A DNA stretch of 64,000 bases from Paenibacillus gyeongsangnamensis (GCF_027533625.1 NZ_JAQAGZ010000027.1:1-64000), one strand, 5' to 3'. Shown: positions 42,898 through 52,546, numbered from the stretch's first letter. The notes: generated by a model not told the origin, from the letters alone. Numbers and translations are program-made.

Positions 42898-43936
42898 ATG
42901 GAAAGCGCAATGATTCAGCACGTTATCTTTCTCATCATCTTTATTCTGGCTGCCGGCATGATCTTCGGAAGACTCGCAAGCGCATTGAAGCTGCCGGACG
43001 TAGCTTTGTTTCTTATAGCAGGCATGCTGGTGGGGCAGGGGCTCCATTGGGTTACCGAGACGAGCAGCTCCTTCACGAACCAATTCATTCTGACGCTCGG
43101 CTCCGCGCTGATTCTGTTCGACGGGGGAAGGAATATCCGGTTATCGGGGCTGCGCAAGGTTTGGCTCACCGTCACGCTGCTCAGCGTACCGGGCGTTCTG
43201 ATCACCTGTGCGGCCGTGGCTTTGGCTGCGCACCTGCTGCTGGGGCTGCCGTGGATCTATGCGGTGCTTCTAGGCGCGATCATCTCTTCAACGGACCCCG
43301 CGACATTGATTCCCGTCTTTAAACAGGTGCGGATCCGGAACAAAGTCCGGGAGACGGTGGAGAGCGAATCCGCCTTCAACGACGCGACGGGCTCGATTCT
43401 GACGTTCTCGGTGCTGGTCGTGATCACAGGCGGTCAAGCCTTCTCGCTTTCCGAGAGCAGGGCTCATTTGGGGCAATGTCGACCTCTTCAAGCTCGATCT
43501 CGATGACAAGCTTCATGAAATGGGCCATTTCACGGAAAACATGACGGTGCTGATGCGGATGCTGATCTTCATTCTGCTGGGCAGCCAAGTCAATTTCGGG
43601 GTCATCTGGGCCTACTTATGGCCAAGCCTGGCCGTCATCGCCGTGTTCATGCTGATCGCGCGGCCGCTTACGGTTCTCGCCTGCGCGCTGCCCGACCGGA
43701 GCGCTAGGTGGAAGCGCAACGAGCTGCTGTTCATGTTCTGGGTACGGGAGACGGGCGTCATTCCTGCGGCGTTATCCGGCATGGTTGCCGGCATGAGCGT
43801 CGCCCACGCGGATATTATCGCTTCCGTTACGTTCATGGCGGTGCTGCTGACGATCGTCGTGCAGGCGGGCTCCACGGCTTGGGCCGCCCGCAAGCTGGGG
43901 CTGAAGGAGCAGCCCGCGGCATCGGATCAGAGCTGA
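42898..43936 (+). pseudogene. CPA1-type Na+(K+)/H+ antiporter with internal deletion
   Basis: The N-terminal half (MIFGRLASALKLPDVALFLIAGM, DGGRNIRLSGL, AIISSTDPATLIPVFKQV, ESAFNDATGSILTF) ends near 43460. The C-terminal half (LDDKLHEMGHFTENMTVLMR, FILLGSQVNFGVIW, RETGVIPAALSGMVAG) continues in another frame to 43936. About 60 residues expected between them are missing. The Asp-containing ion-site ESEFN/ESAFND is retained. It lies 47 bases after ktrA and was probably part of the K+ operon. Stop overlaps the convergent LysR gene by 10 bases. Confidence 0.75.
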
Positions 43937-44844
43937 ACGAACGGACCGGCGGGATCGGCACGGTAATGCAGCACCGCCTGCTCGACGAATCGCTTCGTGG
44001 CAGGCTGCAGAACGGCTTCCTCTGTGTAGAGCAGAGAGGTCGTTCTTTTTGTTTGCTGCAGGGCGGGAATGTGGCGGACCGTCAGCTCGTTATCTTCTAT
44101 TAAATTGCGGCGAAGATAGGATTGCGGCAGCAGGGTCGCCGTCTGGCAGGTGGATACGAGCCGGATGATCGCCTCGAACGAGTCGATCTCCATCTTGACG
44201 TCGGGATGGACGGCATTGCGCTGGAACAGCTCGTCCATCAGTATGCGGTACCAGGTGCCGCGGGAAAACAGGATCATGGGCAGATCCTGAAGGTCCGCAA
44301 TGTCGAGTGCATGCTGCCCCGAGAGCGGGTGGATACGAGGCAGCACGAGACACAGGTGATCGTCGAACAGCGGCAGGCAGTTCAGGTGGGCGTCGTCTAT
44401 CTTGGAAGCGACAAGGCCGATGTCGACCTTCCGTTCCTTGACCAGCGAGACGATCTCATGGGTCTTGCCGGTGACGGCCTTGATGTCGATCGTAGGAAAT
44501 TCCTTTGTGAACAGCGTCAGCAGATCCGGCAGGGTGGACTGGAGCGTCGTTAGGCTGGCTCCGACGATGAGGCTGGCCTGCTGCGTGTCGGTCTTAAACG
44601 CCTGCAGCGCGCGCTGCAGCTTATGCTCGAGCCTCTTCTGCTCCAGAGCGAACTCATAGCATACCTCGCCGGCCCGCGTCAGCTCGAGCCGCTTGCCCTT
44701 GCGCTTGAATAATTCGACGCCGAGGTCCTCCTCGAGGCGCATGATTTTGCGCGACAGCGCGGGCTGGGACAGATTAAGCAGCTGCGAGGCTTTGTTCAGG
44801 CTCTGCTGCTCGACGACGACGGCGAATACTTCCATTAATTCCAT
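43927..44844 (-). CDS. LysR-family transcriptional regulator
   Basis: 305-residue LTTR. N-terminal winged helix-turn-helix (SLNKASQLLNLSQPALSRKIMRLEEDLG, about residues 14-42) and a periplasmic-binding-like effector domain. Divergent from sdhCAB and possibly its regulator, though this is not proven; CcpC-type LTTRs control TCA genes in Bacilli. Its downstream end overlaps the antiporter gene by 10 bases. Two copies of TTATAAGCGAT lie upstream. Confidence 0.9.
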   Translation of the reverse strand: MELMEVFAVVVEQQSLNKASQLLNLSQPALSRKIMRLEEDLGVELFKRKGKRLELTRAGEVCYEFALEQKRLEHKLQRALQAFKTDTQQASLIVGASLTTLQSTLPDLLTLFTKEFPTIDIKAVTGKTHEIVSLVKERKVDIGLVASKIDDAHLNCLPLFDDHLCLVLPRIHPLSGQHALDIADLQDLPMILFSRGTWYRILMDELFQRNAVHPDVKMEIDSFEAIIRLVSTCQTATLLPQSYLRRNLIEDNELTVRHIPALQQTKRTTSLLYTEEAVLQPATKRFVEQAVLHYRADPAGPFVQL

Positions 44845-44888
44845 AGGGAGGACTCCTTTGCCAATGATTGATCTTATATGTCTTCCTG

Positions 44889-44931
44889 TTATAAGCGATT
44901 ATAAAAAAACAGCATTTCCATTATAAGCGAT
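44889..44931. promoter_or_regulatory. Direct repeats TTATAAGCGAT in the LysR-sdh intergenic region
   Basis: Identical 11-mers at 44889-44899 and 44921-44931, 32 bases apart (three helical turns), directly upstream of the LysR start. Candidate LTTR sites; the remaining gap to 45118 contains the sdh promoter. Confidence 0.5.
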
Positions 44932-45028
44932 AGAAGAGTAGTATGTATATGTCACTTTGCGTTCACAATTTTTGCCTTGTGCTGCATAAAAGGTTGTCGA
45001 TTCATGGAAAATAGGCGTAGCGATTGTG

Positions 45029-45057
45029 TTGACGCTCTCACAGGGCAGGAGTACAAT
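45029..45057 (+). promoter_or_regulatory. Promoter of sdhCAB
   Basis: TTGACG (45029-45034) and TACAAT (45052-45057), 17-base spacing. Transcript leader about 55 bases. Confidence 0.75.
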
Positions 45058-45118
45058 GGTAAATGGTTTTGACGAAACGGTGACAAGCCTTACTTTTTGA
45101 GGGGGGAACGAAAGTCCA

Positions 45119-45772
45119 ATGTTTAAAAATTCGTATTACTCACGAAAGCTGCATTCATTGCTGGGTGTCATTCCGGTCGGCTTTTTTCTGATCGAGCACC
45201 TGCTGACGAACTACAAAGCGTTCAGCGGCGGACACGGAGCTTTCCTGGATCAGGTCTACTGGCTGCATGAGCTTCCGCTGGTGCTGTTCCTGGAGATCTT
45301 CGGCATCTGGCTGCCGCTCGCTTATCATGCCATCTATGGTTTATACGTGGCATATACGGCGCGCAACAACGTGAGCAACTACGGTTACTTCCGTAACCAG
45401 ATGTTTTTCCTGCAGCGTGTGACGGGGGTTCTGACGTTCCTGTTCGTAGCGTGGCATTTCTTCCAAACGCGCCTTCAAGTGGCGCTCGGTCTGGAGGTAG
45501 GCGAAGTCGGAATCCGCATGCACGACATTGCGACGAATCCGGTTTACTTCGTGCTGTACTGTATCGGGATCGTGTCCGCGGTATTCCACTTCTCCAACGG
45601 CATGTGGTCTTTCCTCGTTAGCTGGGGAATCACGGTCGGACCGCGTGCGCAGCGCGTTTCTACTTTTATCTGGATGGGCGTGTTCGTAGTGATGTCCATC
45701 ATGTTCATTTTGTCCTTGACGGCGTTTGTGAACCCAGAGTTCCAGCAGCTGCCGCAAGTAGCTAAAGGTTAA
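45119..45772 (+). CDS. sdhC: Succinate dehydrogenase cytochrome b558 subunit
   Basis: 217-residue integral membrane subunit with five helices and conserved His residues in KLHSLLGV, EHLLTN, HAIYGLY, HFFQT and HFSNGMW, which include the two-heme ligands. It anchors SdhAB to the membrane and passes electrons to menaquinone. The ATG follows GGGGGG. First gene of sdhCAB; sdhA starts 14 bases later. Confidence 0.95.
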   Translation: MFKNSYYSRKLHSLLGVIPVGFFLIEHLLTNYKAFSGGHGAFLDQVYWLHELPLVLFLEIFGIWLPLAYHAIYGLYVAYTARNNVSNYGYFRNQMFFLQRVTGVLTFLFVAWHFFQTRLQVALGLEVGEVGIRMHDIATNPVYFVLYCIGIVSAVFHFSNGMWSFLVSWGITVGPRAQRVSTFIWMGVFVVMSIMFILSLTAFVNPEFQQLPQVAKG

Positions 45773-45786
45773 GGGGGACTGAAGTC

Positions 45787-47544
45787 ATGGCGAATTCAAA
45801 AATCATCGTAGTCGGCGGCGGCCTGGCCGGTCTGATGGCCACTGTGAAAGCGGCCGAAGCTGGCGTTCACGTCGACTTGTTCTCGCTCGTGCCCGTGAAA
45901 CGTTCCCACTCCGTATGCGCCCAAGGCGGCATCAACGGTGCGGTGAACACGAAGGGTGAAGGCGACTCCCCTTGGGAGCATTTTGACGATACGGTATACG
46001 GGGGCGACTTCCTTGCGAACCAACCGCTTGTAAAAGCGATGTGTGAAGCCGCACCGGGCATTATCCACTTGATGGACCGGATGGGCGTTATGTTCAGCCG
46101 TACGCCGGAAGGTCTGCTCGACTTCCGCCGCTTCGGGGGCACGCAATACCACCGTACCGCGTTCGCGGGCGCAACGACCGGCCAACAGCTGCTGTACGCG
46201 CTGGATGAGCAGGTGCGCCGCTGGGAAACTGCGGGTCTGGTCAAGAAATACGAGCATTGGGAATTCCTCGGTGCGATCCTCGACGACGACGGCGTATGCC
46301 GCGGGATTGCAGGGCAAGACCTGCGCAGCATGGAAGTGAACACGTTCTCCGCGGATGCGGTCATTCTGGCGACCGGCGGTCCCGGCATCGTGTTCGGTAA
46401 AACGACGAACTCCGTCATCAACACGGGTACGGCGGCGAGCGCGGTTTACCAGCAGGGCGTATACTACGCGAACGGTGAATTCATTCAGATTCACCCGACG
46501 GCGATTCCGGGCGACGACAAGCTCCGCTTGATGTCCGAGTCGGCGCGCGGCGAAGGCGGACGGATCTGGACTTATAAAGACGGCAAGCCTTGGTACTTCC
46601 TTGAAGAAAAATACCCGGCGTACGGCAACCTCGTGCCTCGGGATATCGCGACTCGCGAGATCTTCAGCGTGTGCGTAGACCAGAAGCTCGGCATCAACGG
46701 CGAGAACATGGTTTACCTCGACTTGTCTCACAAGGATCCGAAGGAGCTGGACGTGAAGCTCGGCGGCATCATCGAGATTTACGAGAAGTTCATGGGCGAC
46801 GATCCGCGGAAAATTCCGATGAAGATTTTCCCGGCGGTTCACTATTCCATGGGCGGCATGTGGGTGGATTACAACCAAATGACGAACATCCCGGGCCTCT
46901 TCGCTGCCGGCGAGTGCGAGTACCAATACCACGGCGCGAACCGTCTGGGCGCGAACTCGCTCCTGTCCGCGATCTACGGCGGGATGGTGGCCGGACCGAA
47001 AGCGATCGAGTACATCAAAGGCCTCAGCAAGCATACCGACGATGTGCCGTCCTCGGTGTTCGACCGCTACAAGAAGCAGCATACGGACCGTTATGAGAGC
47101 ATCATCAAGTTGAACGGCACCGAGAACGCTTATGTTCTGGGTAAAGAGCTGGGCGAATGGATGAACAACAACATGACCGTGGTTCGTTACAATAAGAACC
47201 TGGAGCAAACGATCGAAAAGATCAACGAACTGAAGCAGCGCTGGCACAACATCAACGTCAACGATTCCGCTCGCTTCAACAATCCGGGCGTTGCCTATAC
47301 GCGCCAATTGTGGAACATGCTCGAGCTGGCTCATGCGATGACGCTCGGCGCGCTGCTGCGCAACGAAAGCCGTGGGGCGCACTACAAGCCGGATTTCCCA
47401 GAGCGTAACGACGAGGAATTCCTGAAGACGACGAAGGCGAAATGGACGCCGGACGGCCCGCAAATTTCTTGGGAAGACGTCGACACATCGCTGATCGCAC
47501 CGCGGAAACGTGACTATACGACCAGCAAGAAGGGAGGTCATTAA
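45787..47544 (+). CDS. sdhA: Succinate dehydrogenase flavoprotein subunit
   Basis: 585-residue FAD subunit. The dinucleotide motif GGGLAGLMA is at residue 9, and the flavinylated-His segment SHSVCAQGGINGAV near 39. Substrate-site blocks HPTAIPG, ESARGEGG and the HYSMGGMWVDY segment follow, then the FAD cap GLFAAGECEYQYHGANRLGANSLLSAIYGG. Oxidises succinate to fumarate on the cytoplasmic side. It ends two bases before sdhB. Confidence 0.97.
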   Translation: MANSKIIVVGGGLAGLMATVKAAEAGVHVDLFSLVPVKRSHSVCAQGGINGAVNTKGEGDSPWEHFDDTVYGGDFLANQPLVKAMCEAAPGIIHLMDRMGVMFSRTPEGLLDFRRFGGTQYHRTAFAGATTGQQLLYALDEQVRRWETAGLVKKYEHWEFLGAILDDDGVCRGIAGQDLRSMEVNTFSADAVILATGGPGIVFGKTTNSVINTGTAASAVYQQGVYYANGEFIQIHPTAIPGDDKLRLMSESARGEGGRIWTYKDGKPWYFLEEKYPAYGNLVPRDIATREIFSVCVDQKLGINGENMVYLDLSHKDPKELDVKLGGIIEIYEKFMGDDPRKIPMKIFPAVHYSMGGMWVDYNQMTNIPGLFAAGECEYQYHGANRLGANSLLSAIYGGMVAGPKAIEYIKGLSKHTDDVPSSVFDRYKKQHTDRYESIIKLNGTENAYVLGKELGEWMNNNMTVVRYNKNLEQTIEKINELKQRWHNINVNDSARFNNPGVAYTRQLWNMLELAHAMTLGALLRNESRGAHYKPDFPERNDEEFLKTTKAKWTPDGPQISWEDVDTSLIAPRKRDYTTSKKGGH

Positions 47545-47546
47545 TC

Positions 47547-48314
47547 ATGGCTGAAGCAGCAGTAGCAGCAGGCAAGAAAGTGAAGTTTATCGTGACCCGT
47601 CAGGATACTCCGGAGTCGAAGCCTTATACGGAAGAGTTCGAGGTACCTTACCGCCCGAACATGAACGTGATCAGCGCCCTGATGGAAATTCAGCGTAATC
47701 CCGTTAACGCCGGCGGCAGCAAGACGACCCCGGTATGCTGGGAGTCGAACTGTCTGGAGGAAGTGTGCGGCGCCTGTTCAATGGTCATCAACGGTAAACC
47801 GCGCCAAGCTTGCTCCGCTCTCGTAGACAAGCTGGAGCAGCCGATCCGCATCGCTCCGATGACTACGTTCCCGGTCGTGCGCGACCTGGTGATCAACCGC
47901 GAGCGCATGTTCTCGGCTCTGAAACGCGTCAAAGCATGGATTCCGATCGATGGTACGTATGACCTCGGTCCCGGACCTCGCCTTGCCGAGTCCAAGCGCC
48001 AATGGGCGTACGAGCTCTCGAAGTGCATGACTTGCGGCGTCTGCCTCGAATCGTGCCCGAACGTGAACGAGAAAACGACCTTCATCGGACCGGCGGCGAT
48101 CTCTCAAGTGCGTCTGTTCAATACGCACCCGACGGGTGAAATGAACAAGCACGAACGTCTGGAGGCGCTGATGGAAGACGGCGGTATCGAGGGCTGCGGC
48201 AACTCGCAGAACTGCGTGCGCTCTTGTCCGAAAGGCATTCCGCTCACCACGTCGATCGCGGCCATGAACGCCGATACGACGAAGCACTTATTCAAGAAAT
48301 GGCTCGGCATGTAA
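47547..48314 (+). CDS. sdhB: Succinate dehydrogenase iron-sulfur subunit
   Basis: 255-residue subunit with three clusters: 2Fe-2S (CWESNCLEEVCGACSM and the later Cys of RQACSAL), 4Fe-4S (CMTCGVCLESCP) and 3Fe-4S (CGNSQNCVRSCPKGIP). It relays electrons from FAD to cytochrome b558. Last gene of the operon; terminator follows. Confidence 0.97.
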   Translation: MAEAAVAAGKKVKFIVTRQDTPESKPYTEEFEVPYRPNMNVISALMEIQRNPVNAGGSKTTPVCWESNCLEEVCGACSMVINGKPRQACSALVDKLEQPIRIAPMTTFPVVRDLVINRERMFSALKRVKAWIPIDGTYDLGPGPRLAESKRQWAYELSKCMTCGVCLESCPNVNEKTTFIGPAAISQVRLFNTHPTGEMNKHERLEALMEDGGIEGCGNSQNCVRSCPKGIPLTTSIAAMNADTTKHLFKKWLGM

Positions 48315-48333
48315 TCAGGATGCCGGCAGCAGG

Positions 48334-48367
48334 CTCTCCCGCCCTTTGAGGCGGGGGAGTTTTTTTG
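48334..48367 (+). terminator. Terminator of sdhCAB
   Basis: CTCTCCCGCC pairs with GGCGGGGGAG, followed by seven T. Confidence 0.9.
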
Positions 48368-48481
48368 CAATTGATCGGATATTTGTATTTCGACAACAAA
48401 CCCAGGGTATAACGTAAGTAAGGCGATAACCTGGAAACGTTAATTTTCAAAAGGGGGATGAGACTATGCGTAACTTCCGTA

Positions 48482-48529
48482 TTGACGGGGGGACGTTTTG
48501 CAATTACAATCAATTTAAACGTTTAAATT
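48482..48529 (+). promoter_or_regulatory. Promoter and LacI-type operator of the sugar cluster
   Basis: TTGACG (48482-48487), 17-base spacer, TACAAT (48505-48510), directly followed by the perfect 18-base palindrome AATTTAAACGTTTAAATT (48512-48529). The central CG and position over +1 fit autorepression by the LacI protein encoded downstream. Confidence 0.85.
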
Positions 48530-48560
48530 ATGGTCATTATCGGAAAGGGGCAGCACTTTA

Positions 48561-49622
48561 ATGAGCAGGAACCGGCAAGTGACTATTGTGGACATCGCTC
48601 AGGCTGCCGGTGTTTCAATTGCCACCGTATCCAATGTGCTCAACCGCCGGAACGTACCGATGGCCGAAGAGACGATCCGTAAGGTGGAGGAAGCCGCCGA
48701 GAGGCTCGGTTACCGCCGCAACGTGATGGCTGCGAGCCTGAGCCGCCGGAAGTCTTATGAGCTGGGGCTCTTGGTGCCCGGCTTCGGCGGGTACTACGGA
48801 TTGTTCGCGGAGAGTATGCAGCGCATCGCCCATCAGTTCGGCTATCACTTATCGGTATTTTCTTCGGGCGGGTTCGACCCGGAGATCGAGAAGCGTCATC
48901 TCGAAGTGCTCCTGCAGCGGCGCGTGGACGGGCTCGTCTGCCACGGTCTTGCGATGTCCCAGGAGACGACGCGGCAGCTCGTCGGCGACGGCACGCCGCT
49001 CGTCCTCTTCAACGGCTGGGGCTGGCCGAGTGATTTGGCCGTGGCTGCGGTGAACCTCGATTTTGCCCAGGGAAGCCGGGAAGCGGTTAAGTATTTGTAC
49101 GAGCGAGGCTGCAAGAAGCTGTTTTACTTGGCCCGAAGCGGCTCTCATGCCATCGACGAGCAGCGGCGGATCGGGTTTAACCTTGGCGTGTCGGAACTCC
49201 CCTCCGAGGTGGAGGCCGAGATTCTGGAGTATTCGGACGGCAAGCAGCAAGCGGCATTAGAGCGATTGGAGGCGGTTGCTTCCGACGAGGCGCCGATCGG
49301 AATTTTGGCATTCGACGATTTCGTGGCACTGACGTTCATGTCCCATGTGCAGCGGTCAGGTTATCGGGTGCCGGAGCATTTTCGCATCATTGGAATTAAT
49401 AATGATCCAATATCTTCCCACACGTATCCGGCATTGACGACGATCGAAATTCCTTACGATCTGCAGGCCAGGCTGGCGATTCGGGTGATGATGCGGCAGC
49501 TCGGTGAGGACGAGAAGCTAATCCGTCTGCCGGACGAACGCGGTGATGAGCTGATGGGGGGCGGGGCGCACGAAATTCGCATACCGCTGAAGCTGATTCC
49601 GCGAAGGTCCACAGAGGCGTAG
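48561..49622 (+). CDS. LacI-family transcriptional repressor
   Basis: 353-residue regulator. N-terminal DNA-binding domain VTIVDIAQAAGVSIATVSNVLN (residues 8-29) with the YRRNVMAASL hinge, then a periplasmic-binding-type sensor domain. Likely binds the palindrome just upstream and senses a sugar from the lyxose isomerase / glycosidase genes that follow. A gap of 57 bases separates it from the isomerase. Confidence 0.92.
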   Translation: MSRNRQVTIVDIAQAAGVSIATVSNVLNRRNVPMAEETIRKVEEAAERLGYRRNVMAASLSRRKSYELGLLVPGFGGYYGLFAESMQRIAHQFGYHLSVFSSGGFDPEIEKRHLEVLLQRRVDGLVCHGLAMSQETTRQLVGDGTPLVLFNGWGWPSDLAVAAVNLDFAQGSREAVKYLYERGCKKLFYLARSGSHAIDEQRRIGFNLGVSELPSEVEAEILEYSDGKQQAALERLEAVASDEAPIGILAFDDFVALTFMSHVQRSGYRVPEHFRIIGINNDPISSHTYPALTTIEIPYDLQARLAIRVMMRQLGEDEKLIRLPDERGDELMGGGAHEIRIPLKLIPRRSTEA

Positions 49623-49679
49623 GATTCTTACGGCAAAAGCGGTTATTATTTAATTCTAATAATAAGGAGGCGGCTTCTT

Positions 49680-50228
49680 GTGAAAAGAAGTGAAGTTCGA
49701 AAAGCGCAGGAGCGCGCGGCGTCTATGTTCGCGGAGTGCGGCATACGGCTTACGGCCGAAGATGTCGGCAATATCGAGGTGGCCGGCTTCGGTCTCGGCG
49801 AGCTAGACGTACAAGGTCTTGAGCTTATTACTTACGTGAACAACGATCGGTATTGCGCGAAAGAGCTGCTGCTGTTTCCCCGGCAGACTTGCCCCGAGCA
49901 CCTGCATCCGCCGGTCGGCAGCGACCCCGGCAAAATGGAAACGTTCCGCTGCCGCGCCGGAAAAGTGTTCTTATACGTCGATGGCGAAGCGGCGGAAACT
50001 GTTCAGGCGGCGGTTCCCGCCGGGAGCGAGGCGTACTACACCGTCTTTCATGAAATCGAGCTGAATCCCGGCGAGCAATATACGATTATGCCGGGCGTCA
50101 AGCACTGGTTCCAGGCAGGCGACGAGGGCGCTGTCGTGTCCGAATTTTCCAGCACGAGCCGCGACGAGGTTGACATCTTTACCGACCCTCGCATCGAGCG
50201 AATCCCGGTCGTTGAAGAAGACTTATAA
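49680..50228 (+). CDS. D-lyxose isomerase (YdaE-like cupin)
   Basis: 182-residue cupin protein that matches the D-lyxose ketol-isomerase group. Metal-binding residues sit in CPEHLHPP (two His) with the Glu of METFRC, and a further His in GVKHWFQAG. YDaE-type signature NNDRYCAKELLLFPRQTCPEH is present. GTG start with AAGGAGG eight bases upstream. In an operon with LacI and GH88, it may process a pentose or uronic-acid-derived sugar; the physiological substrate here is unclear. Confidence 0.85.
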   Translation: MKRSEVRKAQERAASMFAECGIRLTAEDVGNIEVAGFGLGELDVQGLELITYVNNDRYCAKELLLFPRQTCPEHLHPPVGSDPGKMETFRCRAGKVFLYVDGEAAETVQAAVPAGSEAYYTVFHEIELNPGEQYTIMPGVKHWFQAGDEGAVVSEFSSTSRDEVDIFTDPRIERIPVVEEDL

Positions 50229-50242
50229 GGGAGTGTTCATTC

Positions 50243-51373
50243 ATGAGTTTATGGCAGCAAGCGATTGATGACGCCATTCAGAAAACAAGAGTTAATATCG
50301 AACGGTTCGGAGACTTGTTCCCGCATGTGAGCGAGAACGGCAAATATCATTTGAATCCGAACACCGATTGGACCGTCGGCTTCTGGTCGGGAATTCTGTG
50401 GCTGAGCTATGAGTATACGAAGGACGAGACGTTCAAGAAAGCGGCGGAGAAGACGGTAGCCAGCTTCCGGAACCGGCTGGACAACCTCACGGAGCTCGAC
50501 CATCATGATATCGGTTTCCTGTACTCGCTCTCCTCGAAAGCTCAGTGGATCATCGAAAGCGATGAAGCGGCCAAGCAGCTGACGCTGGAGGCAGCCGACG
50601 TGCTGATGAAGCGCTGGAGACCGAAAGGGCAATATATCCAAGCTTGGGGACCGGAGGGCCACCCGGACAACGGCGGGCGTATTATCATCGATTGCTTAAT
50701 GAATCTACCGCTGCTGTACTGGGCATACGAGCATACTGGCAACGAGGCTTACCGCGATGCGGCCGTTATTCATGCGGATAAATCGCGCCGTTTCCTTGTC
50801 CGCGGCGACGATTCGTCGTATCATACGTTTTACTTCGATCCGGAGAATGGGGAAGCGCTTCGCGGAGGTACGGCACAAGGCTATATGGACGGCTCCACAT
50901 GGACCCGCGGTCAAGCCTGGGGCGTTTACGGTTTCGCCTTGTCCTACCGCTATACGAACAATCCGCTGTATCTCGAGACGTCGAAGCGTCTGGCCCGGTA
51001 TTTCCTTGAGCGCCTGCCGGAGGACGATGTGGTGTATTGGGACTTCGACGCGCCGATTACGCCGGATACGAAGCGCGATAGCTCGGCGTCGGCCATTACG
51101 GCCAGCGGCCTGCTCGAGCTGCTCTCCCATCTCGATGCGGGTGATTCGGACCGCGCCTTCTTCGAGGACGGACTGCAGCGCACGATGACGTCGCTGGTGG
51201 GCAACTATTCCACTCTCGGCCAGCCGGAGGCAGAAGGCTTCCTTGAGCACGGCTCGTACAGCGTGCGCGGAGGGGCGGCTCCCGATGATTATATGATCTG
51301 GGGCGACTACTTCTACCTGGAAGCGCTGCTCCGCTTGGAGAAGGGGATCCGGGGTTATTGGTACGACCGATAA
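50243..51373 (+). CDS. Glycoside hydrolase family 88 (unsaturated uronyl hydrolase)
   Basis: 376-residue (alpha/alpha)6-barrel enzyme. LNPNTDWTVGFWSGILWL near residue 36, HHDIGFLYSLSSKAQW near 90, and the catalytic-Asp segment NGGRIIIDCLMNLPLLYWA near 140 match unsaturated glucuronyl hydrolases. GYMDGSTWTRGQAWGVYGFA and the terminal PDDYMIWGDYFYLEAL follow. Removes unsaturated uronic acid from oligosaccharides made by polysaccharide lyases. No signal peptide, so cytoplasmic. ATG follows AAGGGAG; terminator downstream. Confidence 0.9.
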   Translation: MSLWQQAIDDAIQKTRVNIERFGDLFPHVSENGKYHLNPNTDWTVGFWSGILWLSYEYTKDETFKKAAEKTVASFRNRLDNLTELDHHDIGFLYSLSSKAQWIIESDEAAKQLTLEAADVLMKRWRPKGQYIQAWGPEGHPDNGGRIIIDCLMNLPLLYWAYEHTGNEAYRDAAVIHADKSRRFLVRGDDSSYHTFYFDPENGEALRGGTAQGYMDGSTWTRGQAWGVYGFALSYRYTNNPLYLETSKRLARYFLERLPEDDVVYWDFDAPITPDTKRDSSASAITASGLLELLSHLDAGDSDRAFFEDGLQRTMTSLVGNYSTLGQPEAEGFLEHGSYSVRGGAAPDDYMIWGDYFYLEALLRLEKGIRGYWYDR

Positions 51374-51388
51374 TATGGAACTAAAAGA

Positions 51389-51421
51389 AGCCGCATTCCT
51401 TCGTGTAGAAGGGATGCGGCT
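51389..51421 (+). terminator. Terminator of the sugar cluster
   Basis: AGCCGCATTCC pairs with AAGGGATGCGGCT (one mismatch), then TATTGCTTTT. Confidence 0.75.
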
Positions 51422-51500
51422 ATTGCTTTTGACGCAAGTGTCTGCCAATTCTTCTGCTCGTGCTTGTCCTTGTCCTTGCACCCGTTGCATTGCCGGTCCG

Positions 51501-52466
51501 TTAATGCTGAAGCCCGTGCTTGAACTTATCCACTTCTTTATGACGCAGGAATTCCTTGCCGTATTCGCCGTGCGGATGGATGTTCGCTTCCTCCATCTGG
51601 ATCGTGGAATGCTCGATGCCATACTTATCCTTCAAGGTTTCATTGATGGCGAGAATGATGCAGAACGGTTGGATCTTATCGTCAATGAAGACATGGGCGG
51701 TTAACGAGTAGTGATCCGTGGAAATCGCCCACAAATGCATTTCGTGCACGTCCTCCACACCTTCGACCGCAGCGATGTCCTTCCGAATTTGATCGAGGTT
51801 GAACTTTTCCGGCACCGATTCCATCAGAATGAGATATGACTCCCTGATGATCTTCGCGCCTCCGATAAAGATAATCCCGCCGATGACCATACTGATCAAC
51901 GGGTCGACCCATTGAATGCCGGTGAAATAAATGACGATGGCCGAGATAATGACGCCTACCGAGCTGAGCAGATCACCGAGAAAGTGCCAGAGGGCGCTTT
52001 GTACGTTCAAGTTCTCTTCTTCCTTCATACTGCGGCTAAGGACCAGCGTGAGCACGAGGTTGACGACGAGGCCGATGGAGGCGATCACGAGCATTAGCTT
52101 GAAATTAATCACTTCCGGTGTGATGAAGCGGCGGATCCCTTCAATGAAAATGCCGATGGAGATGATAGCCAAGGCAAGACCGTTTAAGAAAGAAGCGATG
52201 ATTTCAAACCGCAAAAAGCCGAAGGTAAAGCGGGCGTTCGGCTGCCGGGTGGCCAAGTAAATCGCAATCATGCTGAGTCCGAGTGCCAGGACGTCCGAGA
52301 TCATATGGGCCGAATCGGAGAGCAGCGCCAGCGAGTTGGACAAGATGCCCCCGATGATTTCGACAATCGTGAAGAATGAGGTAAGAATCAGCGTGATCCA
52401 CAAGGTTTTGCGGGAACGGGACTGCTCCTTGACGTGATGAAGATGGTGAAAATCGTATTCCTTCAT
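51501..52466 (-). CDS. CDF-family divalent metal exporter (CzcD-like)
   Basis: 321-residue cation diffusion facilitator. About six helices with paired metal sites DSAHMISD in helix 2 and HFLGD in helix 5, and a C-terminal cytoplasmic domain. The N-terminus carries HHLHH. Exports Zn2+, Co2+, Cd2+ or Fe2+ against protons; which metal is not certain. RBS AGGCAGG. Three Fur-type boxes lie upstream, suggesting metal-dependent control. Confidence 0.9.
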   Translation of the reverse strand: MKEYDFHHLHHVKEQSRSRKTLWITLILTSFFTIVEIIGGILSNSLALLSDSAHMISDVLALGLSMIAIYLATRQPNARFTFGFLRFEIIASFLNGLALAIISIGIFIEGIRRFITPEVINFKLMLVIASIGLVVNLVLTLVLSRSMKEEENLNVQSALWHFLGDLLSSVGVIISAIVIYFTGIQWVDPLISMVIGGIIFIGGAKIIRESYLILMESVPEKFNLDQIRKDIAAVEGVEDVHEMHLWAISTDHYSLTAHVFIDDKIQPFCIILAINETLKDKYGIEHSTIQMEEANIHPHGEYGKEFLRHKEVDKFKHGLQH

Positions 52467-52546
52467 GATGTTACCTGCCTTTCCGAGATCAACTCTCTAT
52501 GGTCAGGATTATACGTCAAGTCTGATATTTTGGCAAATACTTTAAT

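Noticed and set aside
45796..47541. 581-codon open frame antisense to sdhA
   Set aside because: Same shadow effect in a strongly biased gene; SdhA is unmistakable on the plus strand.
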